The notes below the pieces were generated by a model. It worked only from the letters and a program-made list of their open reading frames with translations, was not told the origin of the DNA and ran no database searches. From Pseudomonas triclosanedens (GTDB lineage Bacteria > Pseudomonadota > Gammaproteobacteria > Pseudomonadales > Pseudomonadaceae): a stretch of 64,000 bases of DNA. How positions within the stretch are numbered: the stretch's first letter is position 1; each line of letters begins with the position of its first letter. The stretch is taken from positions 3,399,001 to 3,463,000 of the forward strand of contig NZ_CP113432.1 of assembly GCF_026686735.1 (NCBI RefSeq), written 5' to 3'. This document shows, in pieces, positions 36,998 to 46,100 of the stretch. The position numbers and the translations under genes are program-made.

Positions 36998-39309
36998 GCT
37001 ACGCCATCGCCGTGCGCGCGCTATGCGAATTCACCGCCAAGGAAGGTGACCTCGACCTGCGCTTCACCCCCGCGCCCACCGCCCAGGAGGGCATGGCCGG
37101 GCACGCCACCGTGGTCTCCCGTCGTGGTCTGGGCTACATCGCCGAACTGCCGCTGCGTGGCGAGTATCCCGGGCTGGTGGTCAGCGGCCGCGCCGACGGC
37201 TACGACCCGAACGCCAACCTGCTGGAAGAGATCAAGACCCACCGCGGCGACGTCGCGCGCATCCCGCAGAACCACCGACTGCTGCACTGGGCGCAGGTGA
37301 AGGTATACGGCTGGCTGCTGTGCCAGACCCTGGAGATCGACGCCATCGACCTGGCCGTCGTCTACTTCAACGTCATCACCCAGAAGGAAACCGCGTTCCG
37401 CGAGCGTTTCGCCGCCGATGAGTTGCGGGCCTTCTTCGAGCTGCAATGCCAGCGCTTCGTGCAGTGGGCCGAGCAGGAAAGCGCCCATCGCGTCGAGCGC
37501 GACCAGGGCCTGGAAGCACTGCGCTTCCCCTATGCCGATTTCCGCCAGGGCCAGCGCATGCTCGCCGAGTCGGTGTACCGCGCCGCCCGCGACGGGCAGA
37601 CACTGATGGCCCAGGCCACCACCGGCATCGGCAAGACCCTCGGCACCCTGTTTCCGCAACTCAAGGCCTTCCCCAGCCAGGGCCTGGACCGATTGTTCTT
37701 CCTCACCGCCAAGACGCCTGGCCGGCGCCTGGCCCTGGACGCCTTGGCGACCCTGCGCCAGCAGCACGCCGCCCAGCCTCTGCGGGTGCTGGAGCACGTC
37801 GCCCGCGACAAGGCCTGCGAACACCCCGACAAAGCCTGCCACGGCGAATCCTGCCCTCTCGCCAAGGGCTTCTACGACCGCCTGCCCGCCGCCCGCGAGG
37901 CCGCGCTCAAGCAGCGCTGGCTGACCCAGGAAGCGGTGCGCAACGTGGCGCTGGAGCACCAGGTCTGCCCTTACTACCTGAGCCAGGAACTGTGCCGCTG
38001 GGCCGATGTGGTGGTGGGCGACTACAACTACTACTTCGACATGACCGCCCTGCTCTACGGACTCACCGTGCTCAACGACTGGAAGGTCACACTGCTGGTG
38101 GACGAAGCGCACAACCTCATCGAGCGAGCCCGTGGCATGTACAGCGCCGAGCTGGACCAGGGCGAGTTCAACGCGCTGCGCAAGGTCGCCCCGGCCAAGC
38201 TGAAAAGCGCGCTGGAACGCGTCGGCCGCCACTGGAACCAACTGCACCAGGACCAGGACACGCAGTACCAGATCTACCCGACCATTCCAGACCTGTTCAT
38301 CGCCGCATTGCAGAAGGCCGTCAGCGCCATCACCGACCACCTCACCGACCAGCCCACCGGCAACGAGGCCGAGTTGCTGCGCTTCTACCTCGACGCCATG
38401 CTGTTCTGCCGGCTGGCCGAGGCCTACGGGCCGCACTCGCTGTTCGACATCACCCGCCACGACGTCAGCGCGCGTCGCGTACTCTCGACCCTGTGCCTGC
38501 GCAACGTGGTGCCAGCGCCGTTCCTCGCCGAGCGCTTCAAGGTGGCGCACAGCACCACGCTGTTCTCCGCCACCCTGACTCCGGCACACTACTACGCCGA
38601 CCTGCTCGGCCTGCCGGAAGGCACAGCCTGGCGCGAGGTGGAGTCACCGTTCCACGCCGAGCAACTGAACGTCCACGCGCTGAGCAACCTGTCCACCCGC
38701 TACCAGCACCGGGAAGCCAGCCTCACACCGATCAGCACCCTCATGGCCCGGCAGTTCCGCGCCCGCCCCGGCAACTACCTGGCCTTCTTCAGCAGCTACG
38801 CCTACCTGCAGCAGGCGCTGGAGCGTTTCCTCGCCGAGCACCCGGACATCCCGCACTGGGCGCAGTCGCGCAGCATGAACGAACTGGAGCGCCAGGCTTT
38901 CCTCGACCGCTTCACCCCGAACTCGCGCGGCATCGGTTTCGCCGTGCTCGGCGGCGCCTTCGGCGAAGGCATCGACCTGCCCGGCGACCGCCTGATCGGC
39001 GCCTTCATCGCCACGCTCGGGCTGCCGCAGGTGAACGAGGTCAACGAGGAGATCAAGCAACGCATGCAGGCGATGTTCGGCGACGGCTACGACTACACCT
39101 ACCTGTTCCCCGGCCTGCAGAAGGTCGTCCAGGCGGCCGGACGGGTGATCCGCACGCCAACCGACCAGGGGGTGATCTACCTGCTTGACGACCGTTTCAA
39201 CCAGCCGGCCGTACGCCGCTTGCTACCGGGATGGTGGCAGCCGGAACGGCTGAAGTTCATCGCCGACCCACCGGGAGCGAAGGCGCCGCAGGGATATTTG
39301 CTGTTGTAG
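36994..39309 (+). CDS. XPD/DinG-like iron-sulfur helicase with N-terminal nuclease domain
   Basis: 771 residues. The N-terminus holds a Cas4/PDDEXK-like site (GRADGYD 65-71, EIKT 79-82). The helicase shows Walker A TTGIGKT (209-215), four conserved Cys (275, 287, 325, 334; C282 is extra) for a 4Fe-4S cluster as in XPD, and DEAH (370-373). The start is a TTG at 36994 with a strong AGGAGG ribosome site, overlapping the FAN1 stop. XPD-family helicases unwind 5'-3'. The pairing with FAN1 suggests crosslink repair. Confidence 0.85.
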   Translation: MSYAIAVRALCEFTAKEGDLDLRFTPAPTAQEGMAGHATVVSRRGLGYIAELPLRGEYPGLVVSGRADGYDPNANLLEEIKTHRGDVARIPQNHRLLHWAQVKVYGWLLCQTLEIDAIDLAVVYFNVITQKETAFRERFAADELRAFFELQCQRFVQWAEQESAHRVERDQGLEALRFPYADFRQGQRMLAESVYRAARDGQTLMAQATTGIGKTLGTLFPQLKAFPSQGLDRLFFLTAKTPGRRLALDALATLRQQHAAQPLRVLEHVARDKACEHPDKACHGESCPLAKGFYDRLPAAREAALKQRWLTQEAVRNVALEHQVCPYYLSQELCRWADVVVGDYNYYFDMTALLYGLTVLNDWKVTLLVDEAHNLIERARGMYSAELDQGEFNALRKVAPAKLKSALERVGRHWNQLHQDQDTQYQIYPTIPDLFIAALQKAVSAITDHLTDQPTGNEAELLRFYLDAMLFCRLAEAYGPHSLFDITRHDVSARRVLSTLCLRNVVPAPFLAERFKVAHSTTLFSATLTPAHYYADLLGLPEGTAWREVESPFHAEQLNVHALSNLSTRYQHREASLTPISTLMARQFRARPGNYLAFFSSYAYLQQALERFLAEHPDIPHWAQSRSMNELERQAFLDRFTPNSRGIGFAVLGGAFGEGIDLPGDRLIGAFIATLGLPQVNEVNEEIKQRMQAMFGDGYDYTYLFPGLQKVVQAAGRVIRTPTDQGVIYLLDDRFNQPAVRRLLPGWWQPERLKFIADPPGAKAPQGYLLL

Positions 39310-39839
39310 GTCCGCTCCTGCGGAGGCTGCTCCCACTGCCGGCCCTTCGGTTGGCATCCTGCCGCAAGCCCCTGACGTGGCCACGCAGCCCAACGCGGGC
39401 AGTTCGGGATTGGCCCAGCAGGGCTCCTCGCATGGCAGTGCCCGCTCTATGGGGGCCGTGCAGGGCATCTTCGGATGCGCCGGCCGCTGGCAGCCGGTAT
39501 GCCAGCCTGTACGGTCCACCCACCCTGCTCCCCCGGCCGGCACCGCAAGCCGCCAGGCCGTGCTCGACGCCGCCAGCCCCCTGGCCCTGCGCAACATGCT
39601 CCGCTTTCTCGTCGTCATTACCGACCACGGCGCGCTCTCGGCGCAAGGCATGGCCGGCACCTTCGCCGGCCTGAAACGCCTCGCCAGCGATACATCCGGG
39701 CGCCCTGAGACAATTTGATACAGTAACCCTCTGATTAATATGTCTTTTCTATACAACCAGGCCCCCCAAGGCCATAAACTGGACTGTCACCCTGCGGGAA
39801 CACCCCCAGGTCGTTGACACCGGTTATATGGAGCAACAC
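39310..39839. other. Intergenic stretch without a supported gene
   Basis: 530 bases. The start carries a short inverted GCTCCTGCGGAG-type repeat like those in other gaps. A frame at 39377-39718 has weak protein-like features (LRNMLRFLVVITDHGALS) but I cannot support it. Near 39715-39741 TTGATA and TAATAT are 15 bases apart, a possible promoter for the DUF1508 gene, with a short spacer. Confidence 0.4.
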
Positions 39840-40172
39840 ATGCCCGGTTGGTATGAAATCAAGGAACTCAGCAGCGGCAACCGCCGTTTTCTTCTCAAGA
39901 ACACCGCCCACGGCACCCTGCTGGAAAGTCTCGCCTACCCGACACAGGAGGCAGCCGAGCAGGCCATCAACAGCCTCCGCAGCTCCTGTGGCGCCATCGA
40001 GCGCTACAAGCGCCAGATGGCACCGGGTGGCAAGAATTTCTTCGTGCTCCGCGATAGCACCGGTGCAGAACTGCTGAAAAGCAAGCTGTACGACTCCGAG
40101 GCCGCACGTGACCAGGCGATTGCAACGATCGCCCAGGCCGGCCTCAGCACCGAGCTGCGCAAGCACGCTTGA
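39840..40172 (+). CDS. YegP-like protein, two DUF1508 repeats
   Basis: 110 residues made of two tandem DUF1508 units (residues about 2-50 and 60-105). The core pattern is GWYEIKELSSGNRRFLLKN in the first and KNFFVLRDSTGAELLKSKLY in the second, each followed by a helix with EAAxxQAI. The family is a small beta-alpha fold of unknown function. The ATG at 39840 is preferred because GGAG lies seven bases upstream; an in-frame ATG at 39828 lacks a ribosome site. A strong terminator follows. Confidence 0.8.
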   Translation: MPGWYEIKELSSGNRRFLLKNTAHGTLLESLAYPTQEAAEQAINSLRSSCGAIERYKRQMAPGGKNFFVLRDSTGAELLKSKLYDSEAARDQAIATIAQAGLSTELRKHA

Positions 40173-40182
40173 GCGCCGAATG

Positions 40183-40212
40183 AAAAAGCCCCGCGCAATG
40201 CGGGGCTTTTTT
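40183..40212 (+). terminator. Rho-independent terminator after DUF1508
   Basis: AAAAAGCCCCGC (40183-40194) pairs with GCGGGGCTTTTT (40200-40211) around a five-base loop, and a T-run follows. The reverse strand also ends in T, so it may serve the convergent GFA gene. Confidence 0.85.
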
Positions 40213-40228
40213 GTGCCCGACGGCTAGC

Positions 40229-40594
40229 TTACGGAACAGCCCCCGCGACGACGCTCATGCTCTTGCCGTCTACCCGCCGCAACGGCAGCGCCTCGGTATC
40301 GAAGCCGTCGATGCAGCAGGCGTTCACGCTCAGCAGCGCCGGGTTGCTGCGCCGCTGGTGGTAAACGTAGATGCCGCACGTTGCGCAAAAGTAATGCAGC
40401 GCCACGCCGCTGTTCCAGCGGTACAGGCGCAGAGCCTGCTCACCCCGGACGATACGGAAGCGGTCCTTCGCCACGGTGGCCATCAGTGCATTGCGCTTGC
40501 CGCAGAGCGAGCAGTCGCAGCGCACCAGTTCATCGAGCTGCGCCTCGAAGGCAAAGGCCACCGCGCCGCAGTGGCAGGTGCCGGTGTAGTGCAT
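40229..40594 (-). CDS. GFA/CENP-V-family zinc protein
   Basis: 121 residues with the complete Cys set of the glutathione-dependent formaldehyde-activating fold: C7, C9, C26, C28, C31, C70 and C73, binding two zinc ions. The family has few proven activities besides S-hydroxymethylglutathione synthesis; most members are uncharacterised. It stands alone on the minus strand between a terminator and the divergent MFS gene. Confidence 0.85.
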   Translation of the reverse strand: MHYTGTCHCGAVAFAFEAQLDELVRCDCSLCGKRNALMATVAKDRFRIVRGEQALRLYRWNSGVALHYFCATCGIYVYHQRRSNPALLSVNACCIDGFDTEALPLRRVDGKSMSVVAGAVP

Positions 40595-40746
40595 GGGGAA
40601 GCCCTCCGTTCGGCTCGTTCCAGCATAGCCGGCCTATCAATTCGTGAATCCAGATCAACTATCCTTTGCCGTTCACCGCGTTTTTCACAAGGGACTATCC
40701 CGGGACAATGTGCCCATCGCATTGCATTCGGACCGGAGCATCCCAC

Positions 40747-41946
40747 ATGCCTCTCGCACTCCTGGCGCTGACCCTGAGCGCCTTCGCCATCGGAACGACG
40801 GAGTTCGTCATCGTCGGCCTGATCCCCACCATCGCCAGCGATCTTGGCGTCGCCCTGCCCTCCGCCGGCCTGCTGGTCAGCCTCTACGCCCTGAGCGTGG
40901 CCATCGGTGCGCCGCTGCTCACCGCGCTGACCGGTCGCGTGCCGCGCAAGGCACTGCTGGTCGGGCTGATGGCGCTGTTCACCCTCGGCAACCTGGTGGC
41001 CTGGCAGGCGCCAGGCTATGAGTCGCTGATCATCGCGCGCATTCTCACCGGCCTGGCCCACGGTGTGTTCTTCTCGGTCGGCTCGATCATCGCCACCAAC
41101 CTGGTGAGCAAGGACAAGGCAGCCAGCGCCATCGCCACCATGTTCAGCGGCATGACCGTGGCCTTCGTCACCGGCATCCCGCTGGGCACCTTCATTGGCC
41201 AGCACCTGGGCTGGCGCGTGACCTTCCTGGTCGTCGCCGCCTTCGGCGTGGTCGCCCTGCTCGGCAGCCTGCTGTTCGTGCCGAAGAACATCCAGCACAC
41301 CCCACCGGCACCGCTGCTGCGCCAGGCCCGCGTGCTGCTGCAGCCGCGCCTGCTGCTGGTCTACGCAATGACTGCGGTGGGCTACGGCGGCTCGTTGATC
41401 GCGTTCACCTTCCTCGCACCGATCCTGCAGGAACTCGCAGGTTTCAGCCCCAACATGGTCGGCGCGGTACTCCTGGCCTACGGTATCTCGGTGGCCATCG
41501 GCAATATCTGGGGCGGCCGTCTCGCCGACAAGCGCGGCCCGGTATCGGCGCTGAAGATCATCTTCGGCCTGCTGGCAGCGGTGCTGCTGGTGCTGACCTT
41601 CACCGCCGGCAATCCGTGGCTGGTGGTGCTGACCGTGCTGGCCTGGGGCGCCGTGGCTTTCGGCAATGTGCCTGGCCTGCAGGTGTACGTGGTGCAGCAG
41701 GCCGAGCAGGTAGCAGCGGATGCGGTGGATGTCGCCGCCGGCTTCAACATCGCCGCGTTCAACCTCGGCGTGGCCGGCGGCTCCTGGGCCGGCGGCCTGG
41801 TGGTGAGTCACCTGGGCCTGGCTCACACCCCCTGGATCGCCGCGCTGGTGACCCTCGCCGCATTCGGCCTGACCGCCCTGAGCGGTCGCCTGGATCGACG
41901 CAACTCCGTGGAACCCGCCGCCAATGGCGCGGTTCCCACACACTGA
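40747..41946 (+). CDS. MFS efflux transporter, AraJ/YdhP-like
   Basis: 399 residues with 12 membrane helices. The N-terminus ([29 protein letters not shown]) is the hallmark of the sugar-efflux/chloramphenicol-type DHA1 subfamily. The ATG at 40747 is taken from homology; the frame extends to 40666. It is followed 20 bases later by dkgB on the same strand, so the two probably share a transcript. The cargo, perhaps an arabinose-like sugar or drug, is not known. Confidence 0.85.
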   Translation: MPLALLALTLSAFAIGTTEFVIVGLIPTIASDLGVALPSAGLLVSLYALSVAIGAPLLTALTGRVPRKALLVGLMALFTLGNLVAWQAPGYESLIIARILTGLAHGVFFSVGSIIATNLVSKDKAASAIATMFSGMTVAFVTGIPLGTFIGQHLGWRVTFLVVAAFGVVALLGSLLFVPKNIQHTPPAPLLRQARVLLQPRLLLVYAMTAVGYGGSLIAFTFLAPILQELAGFSPNMVGAVLLAYGISVAIGNIWGGRLADKRGPVSALKIIFGLLAAVLLVLTFTAGNPWLVVLTVLAWGAVAFGNVPGLQVYVVQQAEQVAADAVDVAAGFNIAAFNLGVAGGSWAGGLVVSHLGLAHTPWIAALVTLAAFGLTALSGRLDRRNSVEPAANGAVPTH

Positions 41947-41966
41947 CCGACCACAAGGAGATTCCC

Positions 41967-42770
41967 ATGAGTGTTCCCGCTTTCGGCCTCGGCACTTTCC
42001 GCCTCAAGGGCCAGACCGTCATCGACTCGATTCGCACCGCCCTCGACCTGGGCTACCGCGCCATCGACACCGCCCAGATCTACGGCAACGAGGCCGATGT
42101 CGGCGAAGCCATCGCTGGCGCCAGGGTGAAGCGCGACGAGCTGTACCTGACCACCAAGATCTGGACCGCGAACTACGCCGCCGACAAGCTGATCCCCAGC
42201 CTCAAGGACAGCCTGCACAAACTGCGCACCGACCGTGTGGAGCTGACCCTGATCCACTGGCCGTCGCCTAACGGCGAAGTGCCGGTAGCCGAGTTCATGG
42301 GAGCGCTGGCCGAAGCCAAGGCCCAGGGCCTGACCGGCGAAATCGGCGTTTCCAACTTCACCATCGCGTTGATGCAGGAAGCCATCGCCGCCGTCGGCGC
42401 CGGGCAGATCGCCACCAACCAGGTGGAATTGCACCCCTACCTGCAAAACCGCAAGGTCGCCGAGTTCGCCAGGAGCCAGGGCATCCACATCACCTCTTAC
42501 ATGACCCTGGGCTACGGCAAGGTGCTCAATGACCCGGTTATCGGCGAGATCGCCCGCCGCCACAACGCCAGCCCGGCACAGGTGGCGCTGGCCTGGGCGA
42601 TGCAGTTGGGCTACTCGGTGATCCCCTCGTCCACCCGCCGCGAGAACCTCGAAGGCAACCTGCGTGCCGTGGACCTGCGCCTGACCGAGGCCGACCTGGC
42701 TGCCATCGCCGCGCTCGATCGCAACGAACGCATCACCAGCCCGGATGGCCTGGCACCGGCCTGGGACTGA
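41967..42770 (+). CDS. dkgB: 2,5-diketo-D-gluconate/methylglyoxal reductase-like aldo-keto reductase
   Basis: 267 residues, the same length as E. coli DkgB. The AKR tetrad is intact: D34 and Y39 ([11 protein letters not shown]), K64 (TTKIW), H97 (LIHWPSP), plus the C-terminal [14 protein letters not shown] cofactor site. These enzymes reduce 2,5-diketogluconate, methylglyoxal and related carbonyls with NADPH. AAGGAG precedes the ATG. In enteric bacteria dkgB lies beside the LysR gene yafC; here a LysR gene lies three genes downstream. Confidence 0.85.
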   Translation: MSVPAFGLGTFRLKGQTVIDSIRTALDLGYRAIDTAQIYGNEADVGEAIAGARVKRDELYLTTKIWTANYAADKLIPSLKDSLHKLRTDRVELTLIHWPSPNGEVPVAEFMGALAEAKAQGLTGEIGVSNFTIALMQEAIAAVGAGQIATNQVELHPYLQNRKVAEFARSQGIHITSYMTLGYGKVLNDPVIGEIARRHNASPAQVALAWAMQLGYSVIPSSTRRENLEGNLRAVDLRLTEADLAAIAALDRNERITSPDGLAPAWD

Positions 42771-42786
42771 ACCACCGCCATACGAC

Positions 42787-42814
42787 AGCCGCCCCTCGTG
42801 GGCGGCTCCGTGTT
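42787..42814 (+). terminator. Weak hairpin between dkgB and the next gene
   Basis: AGCCGCCC (42787-42794) and GGGCGGCT (42800-42807) pair around CTCGT. Four T follow only after six bases, so it may attenuate rather than end transcription. Confidence 0.4.
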
Positions 42815-42825
42815 TTCAAGGAGCC

Positions 42826-43836
42826 ATGATGAACGCAACCGATTACGCCGCCTGGACCTGGACTCCCGGCGCCAGCCTCGACGGCCTGCGCCTCGCCCGC
42901 CTGCCACGGCCTGCCCCCGGTACGCACGAAGTGCTGGTGGCCAACACGGCCATCGCCCTCAACCCGGTGGACTGGAAGATGATCGACTGGGGCCGCGACG
43001 ATTGGCGCGAGGGCCAGGTGCCTGGCGTCGACGGCGCCGGCATCGTGGTCGCAGCCGGCAGCGCCAGCGGCCTGCGCGTCGGCACCCGGGTTGCCTATCA
43101 CCAGGCGCTTTCCGCTGGCGGCAGCTTCGCCGAGTGCACCCTGCTGCCGGCCCATGCGGTGTATCCGCTGCCCGATTCGCTGGATGACGCGGTGGCCGCC
43201 AGCCTGCCGTGCCCCGGCCTGACCGCCTGGCAGGCACTGGAAAAACTCCCCGCCAGCGGCAACCAAGACGTGCTGGTCACCGGTGCCGGCGGCGCCGTGG
43301 GCTTGCTCCTGGCACAACTGGCAGTGCAGCGCGGCCTGCGGGTCTGGGTGACGGCATCGCCACGGCATCGTGACGCGCTGTTGCGGCTGGGCATCGCTGG
43401 CGTCTTCGATTACCGCGATACGCAATGGCCGCAACGGCTGCGCGACGTCCTCGGCCCACGCCGCCTGTTCGCGGCGTTCGATACCGTCAGCGGCGCGCAC
43501 GCTGCCAGCCTCGCGCCGTTGCTGGGCTACAACGGCCATCTGGTGTGCATTCAGGATCGCCAGGAAAACGCCCCGCTGCCGGCCTTCAGTACCGCCATCT
43601 CGTTGCACGAAGTGGCGCTCAACAGCATTCACGCCCACGGCGACACGCTGGACTGGCAGACGCTGCGCCACGCCGCCGCGAGCCTGATGCAGGCTGTCGC
43701 CGACGGACAATTGCAGGCGCCGGCCAGACAGTTCTTCGACTTCGCCGAACTGCCCGATGCACTGCGCCGCTTGAAGTCCGGCGACGGTGGCGGTAAATGG
43801 ATCAGTCGCCTGCCGGCACCGATGGTCGTTGCCTGA
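42826..43836 (+). CDS. Alcohol dehydrogenase-like MDR protein
   Basis: 336 residues of the zinc-less medium-chain reductase group: GroES-like part (NPVDWKMIDWGRD), then a Rossmann domain with VTGAGGAVGLLLAQLA. Many catalytic zinc ligands of true ADHs are missing, so reductase activity on quinones or enones is likelier. Two ATGs occur at 42826 and 42829 after AAGGAG; the first is used. It sits between dkgB and the repeat-flanked SDR and may help detoxify carbonyls. Confidence 0.75.
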   Translation: MMNATDYAAWTWTPGASLDGLRLARLPRPAPGTHEVLVANTAIALNPVDWKMIDWGRDDWREGQVPGVDGAGIVVAAGSASGLRVGTRVAYHQALSAGGSFAECTLLPAHAVYPLPDSLDDAVAASLPCPGLTAWQALEKLPASGNQDVLVTGAGGAVGLLLAQLAVQRGLRVWVTASPRHRDALLRLGIAGVFDYRDTQWPQRLRDVLGPRRLFAAFDTVSGAHAASLAPLLGYNGHLVCIQDRQENAPLPAFSTAISLHEVALNSIHAHGDTLDWQTLRHAAASLMQAVADGQLQAPARQFFDFAELPDALRRLKSGDGGGKWISRLPAPMVVA

Positions 43837-43870
43837 CCGGCAGGCCCCCATTTCGCAGGACGAACACGTC

Positions 43871-43951
43871 GTAGGATGGCGTGGAGCGCAGTGATATCCA
43901 TCGATGCCGTGTACCCGCCGCATGGGTATCGCTGCGCTCCACCCATCCTAC
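43871..43951. repeat. GTAGGATGG...CCATCCTAC inverted repeat
   Basis: Long imperfect palindrome: GTAGGATGGCGTGGAGCGCA and its complement-like right arm ending CCATCCTAC. Further degenerate copies lie downstream of the SDR. The pattern 'GGTGGAGCG..TACCCATC' is a common extragenic element in P. aeruginosa-group genomes. Confidence 0.7.
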
Positions 43952-43996
43952 AAAAGCGCTCCCCGGACAAATCGGCAGAGCAAACAGGAGAACATC

Positions 43997-44779
43997 ATGG
44001 ATCTGGGCATCAAGGGCCGCTGGGCCGTGGTCTGCGCCGCCAGCAAAGGTCTGGGCAAGGGGTGCGCACAGGCGCTGGCCCGCGAGGGCGTGAACCTGGC
44101 AATCAACGCCCGCGACGTCGACACCCTCGCCGCCACAGCCGCCGAGCTGCGCCAGTTGGGCGTGGAAGTGCGCGAGGTGGCCGGCGACATCAGCGCACCG
44201 GAGGTTCGTGCCGCCCTGCTGGCCGCCTGCCCGCAGGTGGACATCCTGGTCAACAACGCTGGCGGCCCGCCGCCAGGTGACTTCCGCGACTGGGAGCGCG
44301 AGGACTGGCTGCGCGCCCTCGACCTGAACATGCTCACCCCCATCGAGCTGATCAAAGCCACCGTGGACGGCATGGCCGAGCGCGGCTTCGGACGCATCGT
44401 CAACATCACATCTGGCACGGTGAAAGCGCCGATCGACGTACTCGGCCTGTCCAACGGCGCGCGAAGCGGCCTGACTGGCTTCGTCGCCGGCCTCGCCCGC
44501 CAGCCGCGCGTGGCCGGCAGCAACGTCACGATCAACGGCCTGCTGCCCGGCTCTTTCGATACCGACCGCCTGCGCAGCGGCTTCCGCCGCGCCGCAGGGC
44601 TCAGCGGGCGCGACGAAGGCGAACTGGTGGATGCCGGCAAGCGGGAAATCCCCGCCGGGCGTTTCGGCAGCGCCGAGGAGTTCGGCGCGTTCTGTGCGTT
44701 TCTCTGCAGCGTGCATGCGGGCTACCTCACCGGGCAGAACCTGCTGCTGGACGGCGGCGCGTATCCGGGGACGTTCTGA
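43997..44779 (+). CDS. Short-chain dehydrogenase-like protein with altered active site
   Basis: 260 residues with the Rossmann motifs ASKGLGKG (15-22) and NNAGG (86-90). The catalytic Ser is present (S139 in ITSG), but where YxxxK is expected the sequence reads LSNGAR (151-156), so the usual Tyr and Lys are absent. Such a subgroup exists among SDRs but its chemistry is uncertain. AGGAG precedes the ATG. Extragenic repeats flank the gene on both sides. Confidence 0.8.
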   Translation: MDLGIKGRWAVVCAASKGLGKGCAQALAREGVNLAINARDVDTLAATAAELRQLGVEVREVAGDISAPEVRAALLAACPQVDILVNNAGGPPPGDFRDWEREDWLRALDLNMLTPIELIKATVDGMAERGFGRIVNITSGTVKAPIDVLGLSNGARSGLTGFVAGLARQPRVAGSNVTINGLLPGSFDTDRLRSGFRRAAGLSGRDEGELVDAGKREIPAGRFGSAEEFGAFCAFLCSVHAGYLTGQNLLLDGGAYPGTF

Positions 44780-44839
44780 CCCGGCGCTACATGAGCGACT
44801 GTCTGGCAGGTGTGGAGCGATCGCGTCGAGCGCCGCGTG

Positions 44840-44999
44840 GCGTTGTCGATGGGTATCGCATCGCTCCACCCATCCTACGGCTGGCTTCAGTGCCAGCACG
44901 CGATACGCTTCCGGCTGCATGGCCGAGGCAGCGATTAAAGCGCGGCGTTGTCCGAGAGTATCGCTTCGCGGCACCCATCCTGCGGCTGGCTTCAGTGCC
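44840..44999. repeat. Pair of degenerate direct repeats
   Basis: Copy one (44840-44895) and copy two (44945-44999) share GCGTTGTC, TATCGC, CACCCATCCT and GGCTGGCTTCAGTGCC in order, about 105 bases apart. Both derive from the right half of the 43871-43951 element, so the array grew by local duplication. The 311-base gap (44780-45090) before the LysR gene holds nothing else that I can see. Confidence 0.65.
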
Positions 45000-45090
45000 G
45001 GTGCCGGCCCGCAAGCAACGTCCAGGCGTCAAGACAACCTGGTCACGCCGCCCCTACAATCACCCCCGCAGCTCCCGAACAGGCCCGCCG

Positions 45091-45996
45091 ATGAAAGCGC
45101 ATTCCGACGAACTAAAGACCTTCGCCACGGTGATCGACTGCGGCTCCATCACCGCCGCCGCCGAGCAACTGGGGCTGACGCCTTCGGCGGTCAGCCGGGC
45201 GCTGTCGAAGCTGGAGGAAAAGCTCGGCACCACGCTGCTCAACCGCACCACGCGGCGCATGAAGCTGACCGAGGAAGGCGAGTTCTTCCTCGAACACGCG
45301 CGGCACATCCTCGAACAGATGGATGCCCTGGAAGAGCGCCTGGCGCTGCGCCAGCAGTCACCCGCCGGCCGCCTGCGCATCAACGCCGCCTCGCCGTTCA
45401 TGCTGCACGCGGTGGTTCCGCATATCGGCGCCTTTCGCGAGCGCTATCCGGACATCGAGCTGCAACTCAACACCAACGACCTGAACATCGACCTGCTGGA
45501 ACAGAGCACCGACATCGCCATCCGCATCGGCCACCTGGCCGACTCCAGCCTGCACGCCCGCCCGCTGGGCAGCAGCCGGCTGAACCTGCTGGCCGCTCCC
45601 GAATACCTGGAGCGCCACGGCACCCCGGCCAACCTGGAGGCGCTGCTCGGCCACTCGCTGCTGGGCTTTACCCAGCCCGAAGCGCTTAACGTCTGGCCGA
45701 TCCGCCATGCCGGCGGCGATACCCTGGCGATCACGCCGTCGCTCTCCGCTTCCAGCGGCGAAACCCTGCGCCAGCTCGCCCTGAGCGGCCAGGGCATCGC
45801 CTGCCTGGCGAGCTTCATGACCTGCGCCGACATCCAGACCGGGGGCCTGGTACGGGTGCTGCCGGAGCTGACCAGCGAACGCCGCCAACCGATCCACGCG
45901 GTGTACTACCGCAACTCGCAACTGGCGTTGCGCATCCAGTGCTTCCTCGACTTCATCCAGGAACGCCTGGCGCAATCGCTGCACGCCACCGGCTGA
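45091..45996 (+). CDS. LysR-type regulator, CrgA/YafC-like
   Basis: 301 residues with an N-terminal wHTH (SITAAAEQLGLTPSAVSRALSKLEEKLG, about 15-42) and an effector domain containing the CrgA-branch pattern. E. coli YafC, a close type, lies beside dkgB, and here dkgB is three genes upstream, so the dkgB-ADH-SDR block may be its target. The start ATG at 45091 is set by homology; the open frame continues far upstream through repeats. A terminator follows. Confidence 0.8.
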   Translation: MKAHSDELKTFATVIDCGSITAAAEQLGLTPSAVSRALSKLEEKLGTTLLNRTTRRMKLTEEGEFFLEHARHILEQMDALEERLALRQQSPAGRLRINAASPFMLHAVVPHIGAFRERYPDIELQLNTNDLNIDLLEQSTDIAIRIGHLADSSLHARPLGSSRLNLLAAPEYLERHGTPANLEALLGHSLLGFTQPEALNVWPIRHAGGDTLAITPSLSASSGETLRQLALSGQGIACLASFMTCADIQTGGLVRVLPELTSERRQPIHAVYYRNSQLALRIQCFLDFIQERLAQSLHATG

Positions 45997-46050
45997 GCCG
46001 CGAAGAAATCCCGCAGCCCCGGCAATCCTCGACCACACTGTCCTGACCAG

Positions 46051-46073
46051 CCCCGGCCGTGCGCCGGGGTTTT
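46051..46073 (+). terminator. Rho-independent terminator after LysR
   Basis: CCCCGGC (46051-46057) and GCCGGGG (46063-46069) around a five-base loop, followed by TTTT. It separates the LysR gene from the FUSC efflux operon. Confidence 0.8.
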
Positions 46074-46100
46074 CGTCAGGCCGACATCGAGGGGGCCGGC

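Noticed and set aside
39223..39756. Minus-strand frame of 177 codons in the gap after the helicase
   Set aside because: It reads through a repeat and has no plausible composition or ribosome site.
40483..41943. Minus-strand frame of 486 codons
   Set aside because: Antisense to the MFS gene, Gln- and Arg-rich; no homology pattern.
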